From Kocuria dechangensis (GTDB lineage: Bacteria; Actinomycetota; Actinomycetes; Actinomycetales; Micrococcaceae), in contig NZ_BMEQ01000002.1 of the NCBI RefSeq assembly GCF_014636775.1, positions 62,001 to 126,000 of the forward strand: a DNA stretch of 64,000 nucleotides, read 5' to 3'. The translations under genes and the position numbers were made by a program. A model generated the notes under the pieces. That model had not been told where the DNA came from, did not search any database, and was given only the letters and a program-made list of their open reading frames with translations. Each line of letters opens with the position of its first letter. The first letter of the stretch is position 1. Positions 32,449-40,218 of this stretch are shown here, piece after piece.

Positions 32449-33882
32449 ATGACTTCCGCAACAAGCTCCACCGGCCCCTGCTCGTGGGACATCAGGACCA
32501 CGCGGGAGGAGCTCGCCGCCGGGCGGATCAGCCACGTGGAGCACCTCGACGCCCTGCTGGAGCGGCTGCCGGTCGCGGAGCGGCTCGGGGCGGTGATCGC
32601 CGCCGACCCCGAGCTGACCCGTGCCTTCGGCCACGCCCTGGACCGCAGGGAGACCCGGGGGCCGCTGACGGGGATCCCGCTGGCGGTCAAGGACATCGTG
32701 GACGTCGCCGGCTTTCCCACCACGGGCGGCACCCGCGCGCTCGAGCACGACGTGGTGGGCCGGGACGCCGCGGCCGTGCGCAGCCTGCGGGTGGCGGGCG
32801 CGCTGTTCCCCGTGAAGACGAACCTGCACGAGCTGTCCTTCGGCATCACCTCCAACAACGGCTGCTTCGGCGCGGTCCGGCACCCGGAGAACCCGGCCCT
32901 GAGCCCGGGCGGCAGCAGCGGTGGCTCGGCGGTGGCCGTCGCGGTGGGCCTGGTCCCGGCCGCCATCGCCGCGGACACCGGAGGGTCCTCCCGCATCCCC
33001 GCGGCCCTCTGCGGGATCGTGGGGTTCCGGCCGACGCTGGGCCGCTACCCGTCGTCGGGCGTCCTGCCCATCGCGCACTCCCGGGACACGATCGGGCCCA
33101 TGGCCCGGACCGTGGACGACGTGGTCCTGCTCGACGCCCTGCTCGCCGGCGAGCACCCCCACGGCGCCCCGAGCCCGCGGCACCTCCCGCCGCTCGACGA
33201 GGAGGACGACGGCGTCCTGCACGGCGTCCGGCTGGGCGTCCCGGGGCTGTTCCTGCGGGACCTGGAGGAGGGCGTGGACGCCGTCTTCGGCGCCGCCCTG
33301 CGAGCGCTCGAGGCGGCGGGGGCCGAGCTGGTCGAGGTGGACATCTCCCAGGCGTGGGAACGGGCCACGCCTGCGGGCATGACGATCGCCCTGCACGAGT
33401 TCCTGCCGGACGTGGAGGCCTACCTGGCGGCCCGGGGGACGGGACCGGCGCTCGAGGACCTCCGGGCCGGCATCGGCAGCCCGGACGTCCGGCGGATCTG
33501 GGAAATGGCGGAGGTGTTCCGGGCGGCCGACGACGACTACCGCGCCGCCCTGGTGGAGCGCCAGGCCGCCCTGCGGCTGTACACGGGGGCGATCCAGGCG
33601 CAGGGGCTGACGGCGCTGGTGCAGCCCACGTGCCCGCTGACGGCCCGGCCGGTCGGCGACGACGAGACCGTGGAGCTCAACGGCCGCAGGGCCCCCACGT
33701 TCGACACCTTCACACGGCACGCGAACCTCGCCGGGGTCCTCGGCACGCCGGGCATCAGCCTCCCCGCCGGGCGCACGGCGGCGGGGCTGCCCGTGGGCCT
33801 CGAGCTCGCCGGCGGCCCCTTCTCGGACGCCGTGCTGCTGGACCTCGCCCGGACGGTCGAGGCGCTGCTGCAGGAGCGGTGA
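32449..33882 (+). CDS. Amidase signature family enzyme
   Basis: A 477-residue amidase-signature hydrolase (amide to acid plus ammonia or amine). The Ser-cisSer-Lys catalytic triad is intact: Lys in 'LAVKDIVDVAGF', the cis-Ser in 'SPGGSSGGSAVAVA' and the nucleophile Ser in 'DTGGSSRIPAALCG'. C-terminal 'NLAGVLGTPGISLPAG' is also typical. The family includes GatA, fatty-amide and allophanate hydrolases, and no partner gatB/gatC is adjacent, so it is not a GatCAB subunit. Start ATG 32449. An ABC binding protein gene follows on the same strand, which may deliver the amide substrate or a related compound. Confidence 0.9.
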   Translation: MTSATSSTGPCSWDIRTTREELAAGRISHVEHLDALLERLPVAERLGAVIAADPELTRAFGHALDRRETRGPLTGIPLAVKDIVDVAGFPTTGGTRALEHDVVGRDAAAVRSLRVAGALFPVKTNLHELSFGITSNNGCFGAVRHPENPALSPGGSSGGSAVAVAVGLVPAAIAADTGGSSRIPAALCGIVGFRPTLGRYPSSGVLPIAHSRDTIGPMARTVDDVVLLDALLAGEHPHGAPSPRHLPPLDEEDDGVLHGVRLGVPGLFLRDLEEGVDAVFGAALRALEAAGAELVEVDISQAWERATPAGMTIALHEFLPDVEAYLAARGTGPALEDLRAGIGSPDVRRIWEMAEVFRAADDDYRAALVERQAALRLYTGAIQAQGLTALVQPTCPLTARPVGDDETVELNGRRAPTFDTFTRHANLAGVLGTPGISLPAGRTAAGLPVGLELAGGPFSDAVLLDLARTVEALLQER

Positions 33883-33935
33883 CCCCGCGGGCGCGCTCGT
33901 GGCCCCGACCGTACGAACATGCACATCCTCAACCG

Positions 33936-33965
33936 TTGACGAACACAATGGTTGACGCCTACGGT
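33936..33965 (+). promoter_or_regulatory. Promoter of the orphan binding protein gene
   Basis: -35 TTGACG (33936-33941), 18-base spacer, -10 TACGGT (33960-33965). An inverted repeat TCAAC-C-GTTGA overlaps the -35 box and a second TTGACG follows at 33952-33957, a possible operator. The predicted leader is about 80 bases. Confidence 0.45.
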
Positions 33966-34051
33966 GGGTCCACCGCTGCGCGTGACGCGCATCACAGCCG
34001 GTGCGCGAGGGCTGCGGCCCGGCACGGACCACCCGAGGAAGAGGACTCCCC

Positions 34052-35020
34052 ATGAAGCACGTACTCGCCAGAGCGGCCGCCGTCGGCTCGGTGCTGGCGC
34101 TCTCACTCACCGCCTGCGGCGGCTCCGGGGACACCGGGGGCGGGGACGGGGAGCTGCGGCCCCTGACCATCGGCATCATCCCCATCGCGCCCTCGGCCGC
34201 CATGCAGCTGGGCGTGGACGAGGGCATCTTCGAGAAGCACGGCCTGGACGTGACCCTCGAGACCGCGCAGGGCGGCGCGGCCATGCTGCCGGCCGTCTCG
34301 GGCGGGTCCATGAACATCGGCGTGGGCAACCCGCTGTCGGTGATCCTCGCGAAGGACCAGGGCCTGGAGATGCAGATCCTCAGCGGCTACAGCAGCTCCC
34401 TGCCCGAGGGCGAGGACATCACGGGCGTCGCGGCGAACAAGGACGCCGGCATCGGGTCCTGGGCGGACCTCGCCGGCAGGACGGTCGCGGTGAACACCAT
34501 CAACGGCCAGGGCGACCTGACCATCAAGGAGGCCGTGAGCAAGGCCGGCGGGGACCCGGACGCCGTGAACTTCGTGGAGATGCCCTTCCAGGACATGCCG
34601 GCCCAGCTCGACCGCGGCGAGATCGACGCCGCCTGGGTCCCGGAGCCCTTCCTGACCCAGCTCGTCAACGGGGAGTCGACCGAGCTGGTCGGCTATAACT
34701 ACCAGGAGACGGTCCCCGGCCTCGACACCATGGTGACCTTCAGCAGCCAGAAGTTCGTCGAGGAGAACCCGGAGGTCGTGGAGGACTACGAGGCCGCCGT
34801 CGCCGAGACCCTCGAGTTCGCCCAGCAGAACCCGGAGCGGGTGCAGGAGACCATCGTGAGCCTCCTCAACATGCCGGAGGACGTCGCCGGCGAGCTGCGG
34901 CTGGAGGAGTTCGACGCCGAGACGGACCGCGAGGAGCTGGAGCAGCTCTCCGAGCTCATGGTGAAGTACGGCGTGGTGGAGAACGAGCCGGAGCTGGACG
35001 AGATCATCCGCTCGGAGTAG
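34052..35020 (+). CDS. ABC transporter substrate-binding lipoprotein (nitrate/sulfonate/taurine type)
   Basis: A 322-residue lipoprotein of the SsuA/TauA/NMT1-like binding-protein family. Seen: signal peptide 'MKHVLARAAAVGSVLALSLTACGG' in outline (lipobox L-T-A-C near residue 22), then 'LTIGIIPIAPSAAMQLGVDEGIFEKHGLDV' (short: GIIPIAPSAAMQLG), 'GGAAMLPAVSGGSMNIG', 'DLAGRTVAVNTINGQGDLT' and 'IDAAWVPEPFLTQL'. Start ATG 34052 with AGGAAGAGG. No permease or ATPase gene accompanies it, so it is an orphan that must use a system encoded elsewhere, or it is a relic of one. Three 14-base tandem repeats overlap its stop codon (35013-35054). Confidence 0.88.
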   Translation: MKHVLARAAAVGSVLALSLTACGGSGDTGGGDGELRPLTIGIIPIAPSAAMQLGVDEGIFEKHGLDVTLETAQGGAAMLPAVSGGSMNIGVGNPLSVILAKDQGLEMQILSGYSSSLPEGEDITGVAANKDAGIGSWADLAGRTVAVNTINGQGDLTIKEAVSKAGGDPDAVNFVEMPFQDMPAQLDRGEIDAAWVPEPFLTQLVNGESTELVGYNYQETVPGLDTMVTFSSQKFVEENPEVVEDYEAAVAETLEFAQQNPERVQETIVSLLNMPEDVAGELRLEEFDAETDREELEQLSELMVKYGVVENEPELDEIIRSE

Positions 35021-35054
35021 CCGGCCCGGAGTAGACGGCCCGGAGCAATCGGCT
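35013..35054. repeat. Three 14-bp tandem repeats over a stop codon
   Basis: CGGAGTAGCCGGCC, CGGAGTAGACGGCC and CGGAGCAATCGGCT follow one another at 35013-35054. The first unit contains the TAG that ends the binding-protein gene. It looks like local slippage duplication. Confidence 0.6.
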
Positions 35055-35070
35055 CGGGGCGGGCGGAGGG

Positions 35071-36105
35071 CTAGAACGTCTCTCCCGCACCGGGATCCGC
35101 GGTGCGGGGCCGCGCCGGCGGGAACTCGTCGGCGCGGTCCAGCGCCTCCTCGGTCAGCCGCCGGCCCAGGTCGATGAGCTCCCCGGCCCGGTGGAAGTCG
35201 AGCAGCCGGCCCGCGCGCTTGGGCACCGAGATCAGCAGGTCCGGCGGATAGCCGGCCATCCGGTAGCGCAGCACCATGCCCTGCAGCACCTCGAGGGACA
35301 TCTGCATGACGTCGAGCGTGCGCAGCCCCGGCGGCAGCGTGCCGAACACCTCCTCGGGCAGCACCTCCGGGACGCGCGGCGCCCGGCCGTCCGCGCCCCG
35401 GCCGCGGGCCTCGGCGAAGCGCTCCATGAAGCTGCGCGTCAGCTCGCGGTCCAGGACGTGGGAGGCGCTGCGCCGGAACCGCTCCGCCCACTCCTCGGTG
35501 GGCCGCGGCGCGGAGGTCTCCTGCGCGGGCACCCTGCCCTCGCCCAGGAGTTGCTCGCCCGCCAGGGAGACCGCCACGGTCACGTCCGCGTGGCAGGCCA
35601 CTGTCGCGGCGATCGGCACGGGGTTCATGATGCCGCCGTCGGCGAGCAGCCGCCCGTTGAGCATGACGGGGGTGATGATGCTCGGCAGGGCGATCGACGC
35701 CCGGATCGCGACGTCGAGCGGCCCCTCCTGGAACCAGACCTCCTTGCGGGCCAGCAGGTCCGTGGCCACCGCGGTGAAGGGGATCGGCAGGTCCTCGATG
35801 AGCGTGCCGTCGAGCAGCTCGCGGACCTTGGCCATGATCTTCTCGGCGCGGATCACCCCGGGCGCCGACGGGGAGGGGTCGAGCAGCCGGAGCACGTCCC
35901 GCTGGGTCAGGCCCCGCACCCAGTCCGTGTACGCGTCCAGCTGCCCGGCCGCGCGGAGACCGCCCACCAGCGCGCCCATGGAGCTGCCCGCGATGACGGC
36001 GATCTCGTAGCCCCGCTCCTCGAGCACCTGGAGCACGCCGATGTGCGCGTAGCCGCGGGCGCCGCCGCTGCCCAGGGCGAGCGCCACGCGCGTCGGGCTG
36101 GACAT
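35071..36105 (-). CDS. Patatin-like phospholipase family protein (RssA type)
   Basis: A 344-residue patatin-fold serine hydrolase. The Ser-Asp dyad is intact: oxyanion loop 'LGSGGARGYAHIG', nucleophile elbow 'IAGSSMGALVGG' (G-x-S-x-G as G-S-S-M-G) and 'LLADGGIMNPVP' for the Asp (D-G-G). The C-terminal third ('LDVMQMSLEVLQGMVLRYRMAGYPPDLLI' in part) matches RssA/YlbK-like bacterial members, whose substrates are unclear; phospholipid hydrolysis is the family activity. Start ATG 36105. It ends convergent with the orphan binding protein gene, 50 bases apart. Confidence 0.88.
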   Translation of the reverse strand: MSSPTRVALALGSGGARGYAHIGVLQVLEERGYEIAVIAGSSMGALVGGLRAAGQLDAYTDWVRGLTQRDVLRLLDPSPSAPGVIRAEKIMAKVRELLDGTLIEDLPIPFTAVATDLLARKEVWFQEGPLDVAIRASIALPSIITPVMLNGRLLADGGIMNPVPIAATVACHADVTVAVSLAGEQLLGEGRVPAQETSAPRPTEEWAERFRRSASHVLDRELTRSFMERFAEARGRGADGRAPRVPEVLPEEVFGTLPPGLRTLDVMQMSLEVLQGMVLRYRMAGYPPDLLISVPKRAGRLLDFHRAGELIDLGRRLTEEALDRADEFPPARPRTADPGAGETF

Positions 36106-36428
36106 GGACGGCTCCTTCCGCCGTGCTGCCGGCCGGGTCCTCAGAGGGTAGCGCTCCCCGTCCCGGGCGCGCCCGGGACACGGTGCTCCGGTGTCCGGCG
36201 TGACGTGGAATCCCCACCTGTGGACAACCTATGGAAAACGCCGAGGACGGCTGTGCACAGGTTGGGGGAAACTCTGTGGAAAGTTCTCCACAGGTTACCC
36301 CAATGTCCTCTCTGACCTGGGACGACGTCGATGCACACCCTGTGCAGGGAGGAAGTGGACACCACCGGTGTCGTCCACAGCACACCTGGGGGTGACGGTG
36401 CGAGCTCCCGGCGCGGGAGAGCCGGGGA
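36106..36428. promoter_or_regulatory. Intergenic region with a cluster of DnaA-box-like sites
   Basis: A 323-base gap containing several 9-mers close to the actinobacterial DnaA box TTGTCCACA. An exact match lies at 36219-36227 (minus). TTCTCCACA is at 36284-36292 (plus), CTTTCCACA at 36275-36283 (minus) and TCGTCCACA at 36371-36379 (plus). Two of these form a 20-base inverted repeat, CTGTGGAAAGTTCTCCACAG (36274-36293). A TGTGCACA palindrome lies at 36252-36259. No gene is present. Confidence 0.5.
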
Positions 36429-36737
36429 TCAGGCCACGGAGGCGAGCAGCCACAGCCACAGCAGGGGGTGGAACAGCACCGAGAGGCCGAGCAGCACCAG
36501 GAAGCGGATCCGGGCCGACGAGAACGCGATCATCCCGGCGAGGGCCACCACCGCCGTCACGCTCGCCGCGACCGCGGCGGTCACCAGCCCGACGACGAAC
36601 ACCGTCATGGCGGTCCCGGCCCCGCCGGAGTTCCCGCCCACGAAGGCGACGACGAATGCCAGTACGGTGAAGAGCAGGCACCCCGTTCCGAACCAGTACA
36701 GGGCGGAGGGCGTGACGCGGGAGATCAGGGACGGCAT
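36429..36737 (-). CDS. Small hypothetical membrane protein
   Basis: A 102-residue protein with three hydrophobic spans ('LYWFGTGCLLFTVLAFVVAFV', 'AMTVFVVGLVTAAVAASVTAVV', 'FLVLLGLSVLFHPLLWLWLL'; only 20-22 residue cores) and few charges. No known domain. Start ATG 36737, divergent from the methyltransferase gene 84 bases away. It is downstream of the DnaA-box cluster only in position: its 3' end faces it. Confidence 0.6.
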   Translation of the reverse strand: MPSLISRVTPSALYWFGTGCLLFTVLAFVVAFVGGNSGGAGTAMTVFVVGLVTAAVAASVTAVVALAGMIAFSSARIRFLVLLGLSVLFHPLLWLWLLASVA

Positions 36738-36821
36738 GGGTCCATTGTCCCCCGGGCCTCCGAGCGGCAGCGCCGCGGCGCCTGACCGGATCCTGGACGA
36801 CCGAGCACCCGAGGAGCGACC

Positions 36822-37439
36822 GTGGACGAGATGCAGCAGATGTGGGAGCGGCGGTATGCCGCCGGGGAGCAGTCCCCGGACGGGGTCGCGCCGCACCCCG
36901 AGGTCGTGGCCCTGCTGGAGCGCCTGGAGCGGGAGCCCCGGGCCGGGACCCGCACGGCCCTGGACCTGGGCTCGGGCCCGGGCCGGCACGTCCTGGCGCT
37001 CGCGCGGGCCGGCTACGACGCCACCGGGGTGGACTTCTCCCCCACCGCCGTCCGCGTCCTCGAGGACGCCCTGCGGCGGCACGGGCTGCCCGGCCGGGGC
37101 GTGGTGGGCGACCTCCGGACCTGGTCCCCGCAGGAGGCCCGGCAGCAGGGACGCGCCGACGTCCCGCAGGAGTTCGACCTGGTCCTCGCCGCCTACTTCC
37201 AGCACAGCCTGGAGCTGCTCCGGAACGCCTCCGGGTGGCTGGCCCCCGGCGGCACGCTGCTGTGGCTCACCCACGCCCCGGACAGCGTGGACGGCCCGCC
37301 CGCCGGCGTCCCCCGCCCCGGGCTGGAGGAGACGCTCCGGGCGCTGGAGGGCACGGGGCTGGCTGTCCGGCGAGCCGAGGAGGTGCGGACCAGCGGCACG
37401 GCGCTCGACGTCGTGCTGGAGGCCGTCCGCGCCCGCTGA
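36822..37439 (+). CDS. Class I SAM-dependent methyltransferase
   Basis: A 205-residue Rossmann-fold methyltransferase. Seen: 'MWERRYAAGEQSPDG' at the N-terminus (as in the tellurite-resistance TehB-like/type 11-12 group), motif I 'ALDLGSGPGRHVLALA', 'GYDATGVDFSPTAVRVLED', and motif with 'FDLVLAAYFQHSLELL' before 'WLAPGGTLLWLTHAP'. Start GTG 36822 after GAGGAGCGACC. ATG 36831 is the alternative. The methyl acceptor is unknown. A strong bidirectional terminator separates it from rplI. Confidence 0.85.
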   Translation: MDEMQQMWERRYAAGEQSPDGVAPHPEVVALLERLEREPRAGTRTALDLGSGPGRHVLALARAGYDATGVDFSPTAVRVLEDALRRHGLPGRGVVGDLRTWSPQEARQQGRADVPQEFDLVLAAYFQHSLELLRNASGWLAPGGTLLWLTHAPDSVDGPPAGVPRPGLEETLRALEGTGLAVRRAEEVRTSGTALDVVLEAVRAR

Positions 37440-37493
37440 GCCCGGCCAGGCTCCGGGCACGGAGGGACCCCGGACTGGGACGGGTCACCCGGG

Positions 37494-37537
37494 CACGGAA
37501 AAGGCCCCCGCGGCGAACCGCGGGGGCCTTTTCCGTG
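37494..37537. terminator. Bidirectional terminator between methyltransferase and rplI
   Basis: A perfect 20-bp stem (37494-37513 with 37518-37537) with a CGAA tetraloop. On each strand a four-base T run (TTTT) lies inside the descending arm. It lies between two convergent genes and can end both transcripts. Confidence 0.9.
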
Positions 37538-37550
37538 TCAGCAGAGCCGA

Positions 37551-38000
37551 TCAGGCGGGGACGACCTCGAACTCGACGTTCGCGTTGACGTCCTCGTGCA
37601 GACGCACGGAGGCCTGGTACACACCGGTGGTCTTGATGTGCTGGTTCAGCTCGACCTTGCGCTTGTCCACCGTGCCGAGGCCTGCGGCCTCGACAGCGTT
37701 GGCGACGTCCTCGGCCTTGACCGTGCCGAAGAGACGACCCTCGGCGCCGGCCTTGACCGGGATGGTCACGGTCGCCGAGGTCAGCTTCTGGGCGAGGGCC
37801 TGGGCGTCCTCGAGCGAGGCGACCTCGCGCGCGGCGCGGGCGGCCTTGATGCTCTGGATCTGCTTCTCGCCGCCGCGGGACCAGGGAGTGGCGAAGCCGC
37901 GCGGGAGGAGGTAGTTGCGGGCGTACCCGTTCTTGACCTCGACCACGTCGCCGGCGGAGCCGAGGCCGGTGACCTCGGTCGTCAGAATGATCTTTGCCAT
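37551..38000 (-). CDS. rplI: 50S ribosomal protein L9
   Basis: A 149-residue ribosomal protein that binds 23S rRNA through its N-terminal domain and extends away from the L1 arm. Seen: '[37 protein letters not shown]' pattern (key part [16 protein letters not shown]), the long connecting helix and the C-terminal domain '[21 protein letters not shown]'. Last gene of the rpsF-ssb-rpsR-rplI group, 19 bases after rpsR, followed by a strong terminator. Confidence 0.97.
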   Translation of the reverse strand: MAKIILTTEVTGLGSAGDVVEVKNGYARNYLLPRGFATPWSRGGEKQIQSIKAARAAREVASLEDAQALAQKLTSATVTIPVKAGAEGRLFGTVKAEDVANAVEAAGLGTVDKRKVELNQHIKTTGVYQASVRLHEDVNANVEFEVVPA

Positions 38001-38019
38001 GAGTGTCTGTCCTCTCTGA

Positions 38020-38256
38020 TCAGCGGCCGGCGCCGGAGTAGGGCAGCAGTGCGACCTCGCGGGCGTTCTTGATCGCCAGCGCGATCTTGCGCTGCTCCTG
38101 CACGGTCACACCGGTGACGCGGCGGGCGCGGATCTTTCCGCGGTCAGAGATGAACTTGCGCAGCAGCGCGACGTCCTTGTAGTCGATCTCAGTGACTTTG
38201 GCCGCCTTGAGCGGGTTCTGCTTTGGTTTGGGCTTGCGAAGTTCAGCCTTGGCCAT
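38020..38256 (-). CDS. rpsR: 30S ribosomal protein S18
   Basis: A 78-residue small-subunit protein that pairs with S6 on the platform of the 30S subunit. Seen: '[27 protein letters not shown]' core (key part [12 protein letters not shown]) and '[21 protein letters not shown]'. The N-terminus has no Cys-rich zinc motif, so it is the non-zinc (C-minus) form. Placed between ssb and rplI in the usual order. Confidence 0.97.
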   Translation of the reverse strand: MAKAELRKPKPKQNPLKAAKVTEIDYKDVALLRKFISDRGKIRARRVTGVTVQEQRKIALAIKNAREVALLPYSGAGR

Positions 38257-38336
38257 CGTGGTGCTCCTTGTTCTTCCAGTGGAGCCCGCGGCTTGTCACC
38301 GCGGGATGGGGTGTTCTGTCTTGGTAGGGGGAAGGC

Positions 38337-38975
38337 TCAGAACGGCGGTTCGTCGTCCTGGCCGCCGCCCCAGTCGTAGTTCCCCCCGGAGGACTGGCTC
38401 CAGGGGTCGCTCTGGGGTGCTGCCTGCGGCGCGGCCTGGGGGGCGGACTGGCGTCCACCGCCACGACCCCCGCCGAAGCCGGCGGCCTGCTGGCCACCGC
38501 CACCGCCGAACCCGGAGTCGCCCCCGAATCCGCCGGCCTGCTGGCCGCCGCCGAAGCCACCGCCACCCTGGCCGCCGCCACCGCCGAAGCCGCCGCCCTG
38601 CCCGCCGGAGCGGGCGTTGCGGTTGACCTTGGCGGACGCGTAGCGCAGGGAGGGACCGACCTCGTCGACGTCGAGCTCCGTGACGGTGCGCCGCTCGCCT
38701 TCCTTGGTCTCGTACGAGCGCGACTTGAGCCGACCCTGGACGATGACGCGCATGCCCTTCTGCAGGGACTCCGCCACGTTCTCGGCCGCCTCGCGCCACA
38801 CGGAGCAGCGCAGGAACAGGGTCTCCCCGTCCTTCCACTCGTTGGACTGGCGGTCGAAGGTGCGGGGCGTGGACGCAACGGTGAAGTTGGCCACGGCCGC
38901 ACCCGAGGGGGTGAAGCGCAGCTCGGGGTCAGCGGTCAGGTTGCCGATTACGGTGATGACGGTGTCACCAGCCAT
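38337..38975 (-). CDS. ssb: Single-stranded DNA-binding protein
   Basis: A 212-residue SSB. Residues 1-110 form the OB fold ('[21 protein letters not shown]', 'VANFTVAST', '[19 protein letters not shown]', '[11 protein letters not shown]', '[13 protein letters not shown]'). It is followed by a long Gly/Gln-rich disordered linker and the acidic tip 'DDEPPF', which binds partner proteins. It protects ssDNA in replication, repair and recombination. The linker's GGGG-rich repeats are longer than in many relatives but within the actinobacterial range. Co-transcribed with rpsF and rpsR. Confidence 0.97.
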   Translation of the reverse strand: MAGDTVITVIGNLTADPELRFTPSGAAVANFTVASTPRTFDRQSNEWKDGETLFLRCSVWREAAENVAESLQKGMRVIVQGRLKSRSYETKEGERRTVTELDVDEVGPSLRYASAKVNRNARSGGQGGGFGGGGGQGGGGFGGGQQAGGFGGDSGFGGGGGQQAAGFGGGRGGGRQSAPQAAPQAAPQSDPWSQSSGGNYDWGGGQDDEPPF

Positions 38976-39084
38976 GTGGACCTCCCGGGTCAAGAAGTTC
39001 GCGGTCGTACGGGACGTACTGGGAATTCTCAGCATCTCACCGGCGCGCCCGGAGGGGCACCCTGGTGGTCAGCCTGTGAAGTCC

Positions 39085-39390
39085 TTACTCGGCCGAGATC
39101 TTCTGCTCTTCCGGGCGAGTGATCTTGGTGCGCATGATGGCCTCGTTGAGGTTCAGGACGCGGTCGAGCTCCTGGGCAGTCTGCGGGGTCGCGGTGAAGC
39201 GGACCACCGCGTAGATGCCCTCGGACTTCTTCTGGATCTCGTAGGCGAGGCGACGGCGACCCCAGATGTCGACGTTGTCGACGGTGCCGTTCTCCTTGGT
39301 GACGACCTCGAGGAACTTCTTGAGAGTCGGCTCCACGGCACGATCCTCGACCTCGGGGTTGATGATCACCATCAGTTCGTATTCACGCAT
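39085..39390 (-). CDS. rpsF: 30S ribosomal protein S6
   Basis: A 101-residue ribosomal protein: '[21 protein letters not shown]', '[22 protein letters not shown]' (key part [13 protein letters not shown]), '[16 protein letters not shown]'. The start is ATG 39390, with a near-perfect AGGAGG upstream. First gene of the rpsF-ssb-rpsR-rplI operon, whose promoter should lie in 39391-39520. Confidence 0.97.
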   Translation of the reverse strand: MREYELMVIINPEVEDRAVEPTLKKFLEVVTKENGTVDNVDIWGRRRLAYEIQKKSEGIYAVVRFTATPQTAQELDRVLNLNEAIMRTKITRPEEQKISAE

Positions 39391-39520
39391 GTTCGAACCC
39401 ACCTCCTTCGGGCTGAGCGGCTGCGGTCCTTCCGCAGCAGGAGGTTCTGTGCGTCGTCCGGGCGCCGGCGCCGCACGTCGGGCGGCGGGCACACAGACTT
39501 TCCAACACTACTACATCCGC

Positions 39521-39549
39521 GCACCCCCGCCCAACGGGGGCGGGGGTGC
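39521..39549. terminator. Terminator behind the TM2 gene
   Basis: GCACCCCCGCCC (39521-39532) pairs with GGGCGGGGGTGC (39538-39549), a 12-bp stem with a 5-base loop. It lies 39 bases past the end of the minus-strand TM2 gene and upstream of the rpsF promoter region, insulating the two. Confidence 0.75.
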
Positions 39550-39587
39550 GCGGAGGAGCTCCGGACGACGGTGCGGGAGCGACCCAT

Positions 39588-39989
39588 TCAGTACCGGTAG
39601 GCGCTGCGGGCGATGGAGGCGTTCACGATCGCCGTGCGGAACGGCATGGTGAAGATGTCCAGGAACATCAGCAGGGCCCACGGGACCAGGAACAGGAAGC
39701 CGATGCCGATCCCGGCCATGCCCCAGCCCAGGCCGCCGAGGACGAGGTAGATCAGCCCCCAGATCGGCTGGCGCAGGTAGAACTTGTGGACGCCCAGCCA
39801 GCCCAGGAAGAACCACAGGACGTAGGCCAGGGCCAGGGACTTCCCGCCCACCACGTGCACGACGGGCGGGGGTGCCGGCACCCCGGGGCCGCGGCCGAAC
39901 GGGGAGCCGTAGGCCGCGCCGGGGTGGCCGGCGCGGCGCGGGTCGGTGTCCAGGGGGACGGGGCGGTAGTACTCGGGCTCGGGGGCCAC
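39588..39989 (-). CDS. TM2 domain-containing membrane protein
   Basis: A 133-residue protein with a Pro-rich N-terminus and a TM2 domain: 'KSLALAYVLWFFLGWLGVHKFYLRQPIWGLIYLVLGG' pattern (key part FLGWLGVHKFYLR) and a further span 'FLFLVPWALLMFLDIF'. TM2 proteins are small membrane proteins of unknown function. The start is GTG 39989, with AAAGGA six bases upstream. The longer frame upstream of it lacks a binding site. Confidence 0.8.
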   Translation of the reverse strand: MAPEPEYYRPVPLDTDPRRAGHPGAAYGSPFGRGPGVPAPPPVVHVVGGKSLALAYVLWFFLGWLGVHKFYLRQPIWGLIYLVLGGLGWGMAGIGIGFLFLVPWALLMFLDIFTMPFRTAIVNASIARSAYRY

Positions 39990-40152
39990 GAAGGTCCTTT
40001 CGGGAGAACAGGATCGGGGCCGCGGCGGACGCCTGGCCCTCGAACGGTCCAACGGCCTCCGGGGGGCCGGTATTCCGCGGCCGGCGCCCCGGCTGTCCCC
40101 ATAAGCGCACACGCGTGTGCTCGAATTGCCTCCGCCCCCCGATCCGTGTTGA

Positions 40153-40170
40153 ACTTAGGATGACCTGAGT
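40153..40170. promoter_or_regulatory. DtxR/IdeR-like iron box before the ferric ABC operon
   Basis: ACTTAGGATGACCTGAGT is a dyad (ACTTAGG / CCTGAGT, one mismatch) resembling the TTAGG-n-CCTAA core of DtxR/IdeR iron boxes. It overlaps a TAGGAT -10-like element (40156-40161) and lies about 48 bases before the first start codon. Iron-dependent repression is predicted. Confidence 0.45.
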
Positions 40171-40218
40171 CACAGGCCCCCACGGGACCGTGACCCCGCG
40201 CCATCCCAGGAGCCGACC

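Noticed and set aside
32376-34055. 559-codon plus-strand frame over the amidase gene
   Set aside because: Out-of-frame shadow. The amidase triad is in another frame starting at 32449.
36206-36380. DnaA-box cluster as the chromosomal origin itself
   Set aside because: dnaA and dnaN are not adjacent, no clear AT-rich unwinding element is visible, and conserved gene order puts oriC past the right edge of the window.
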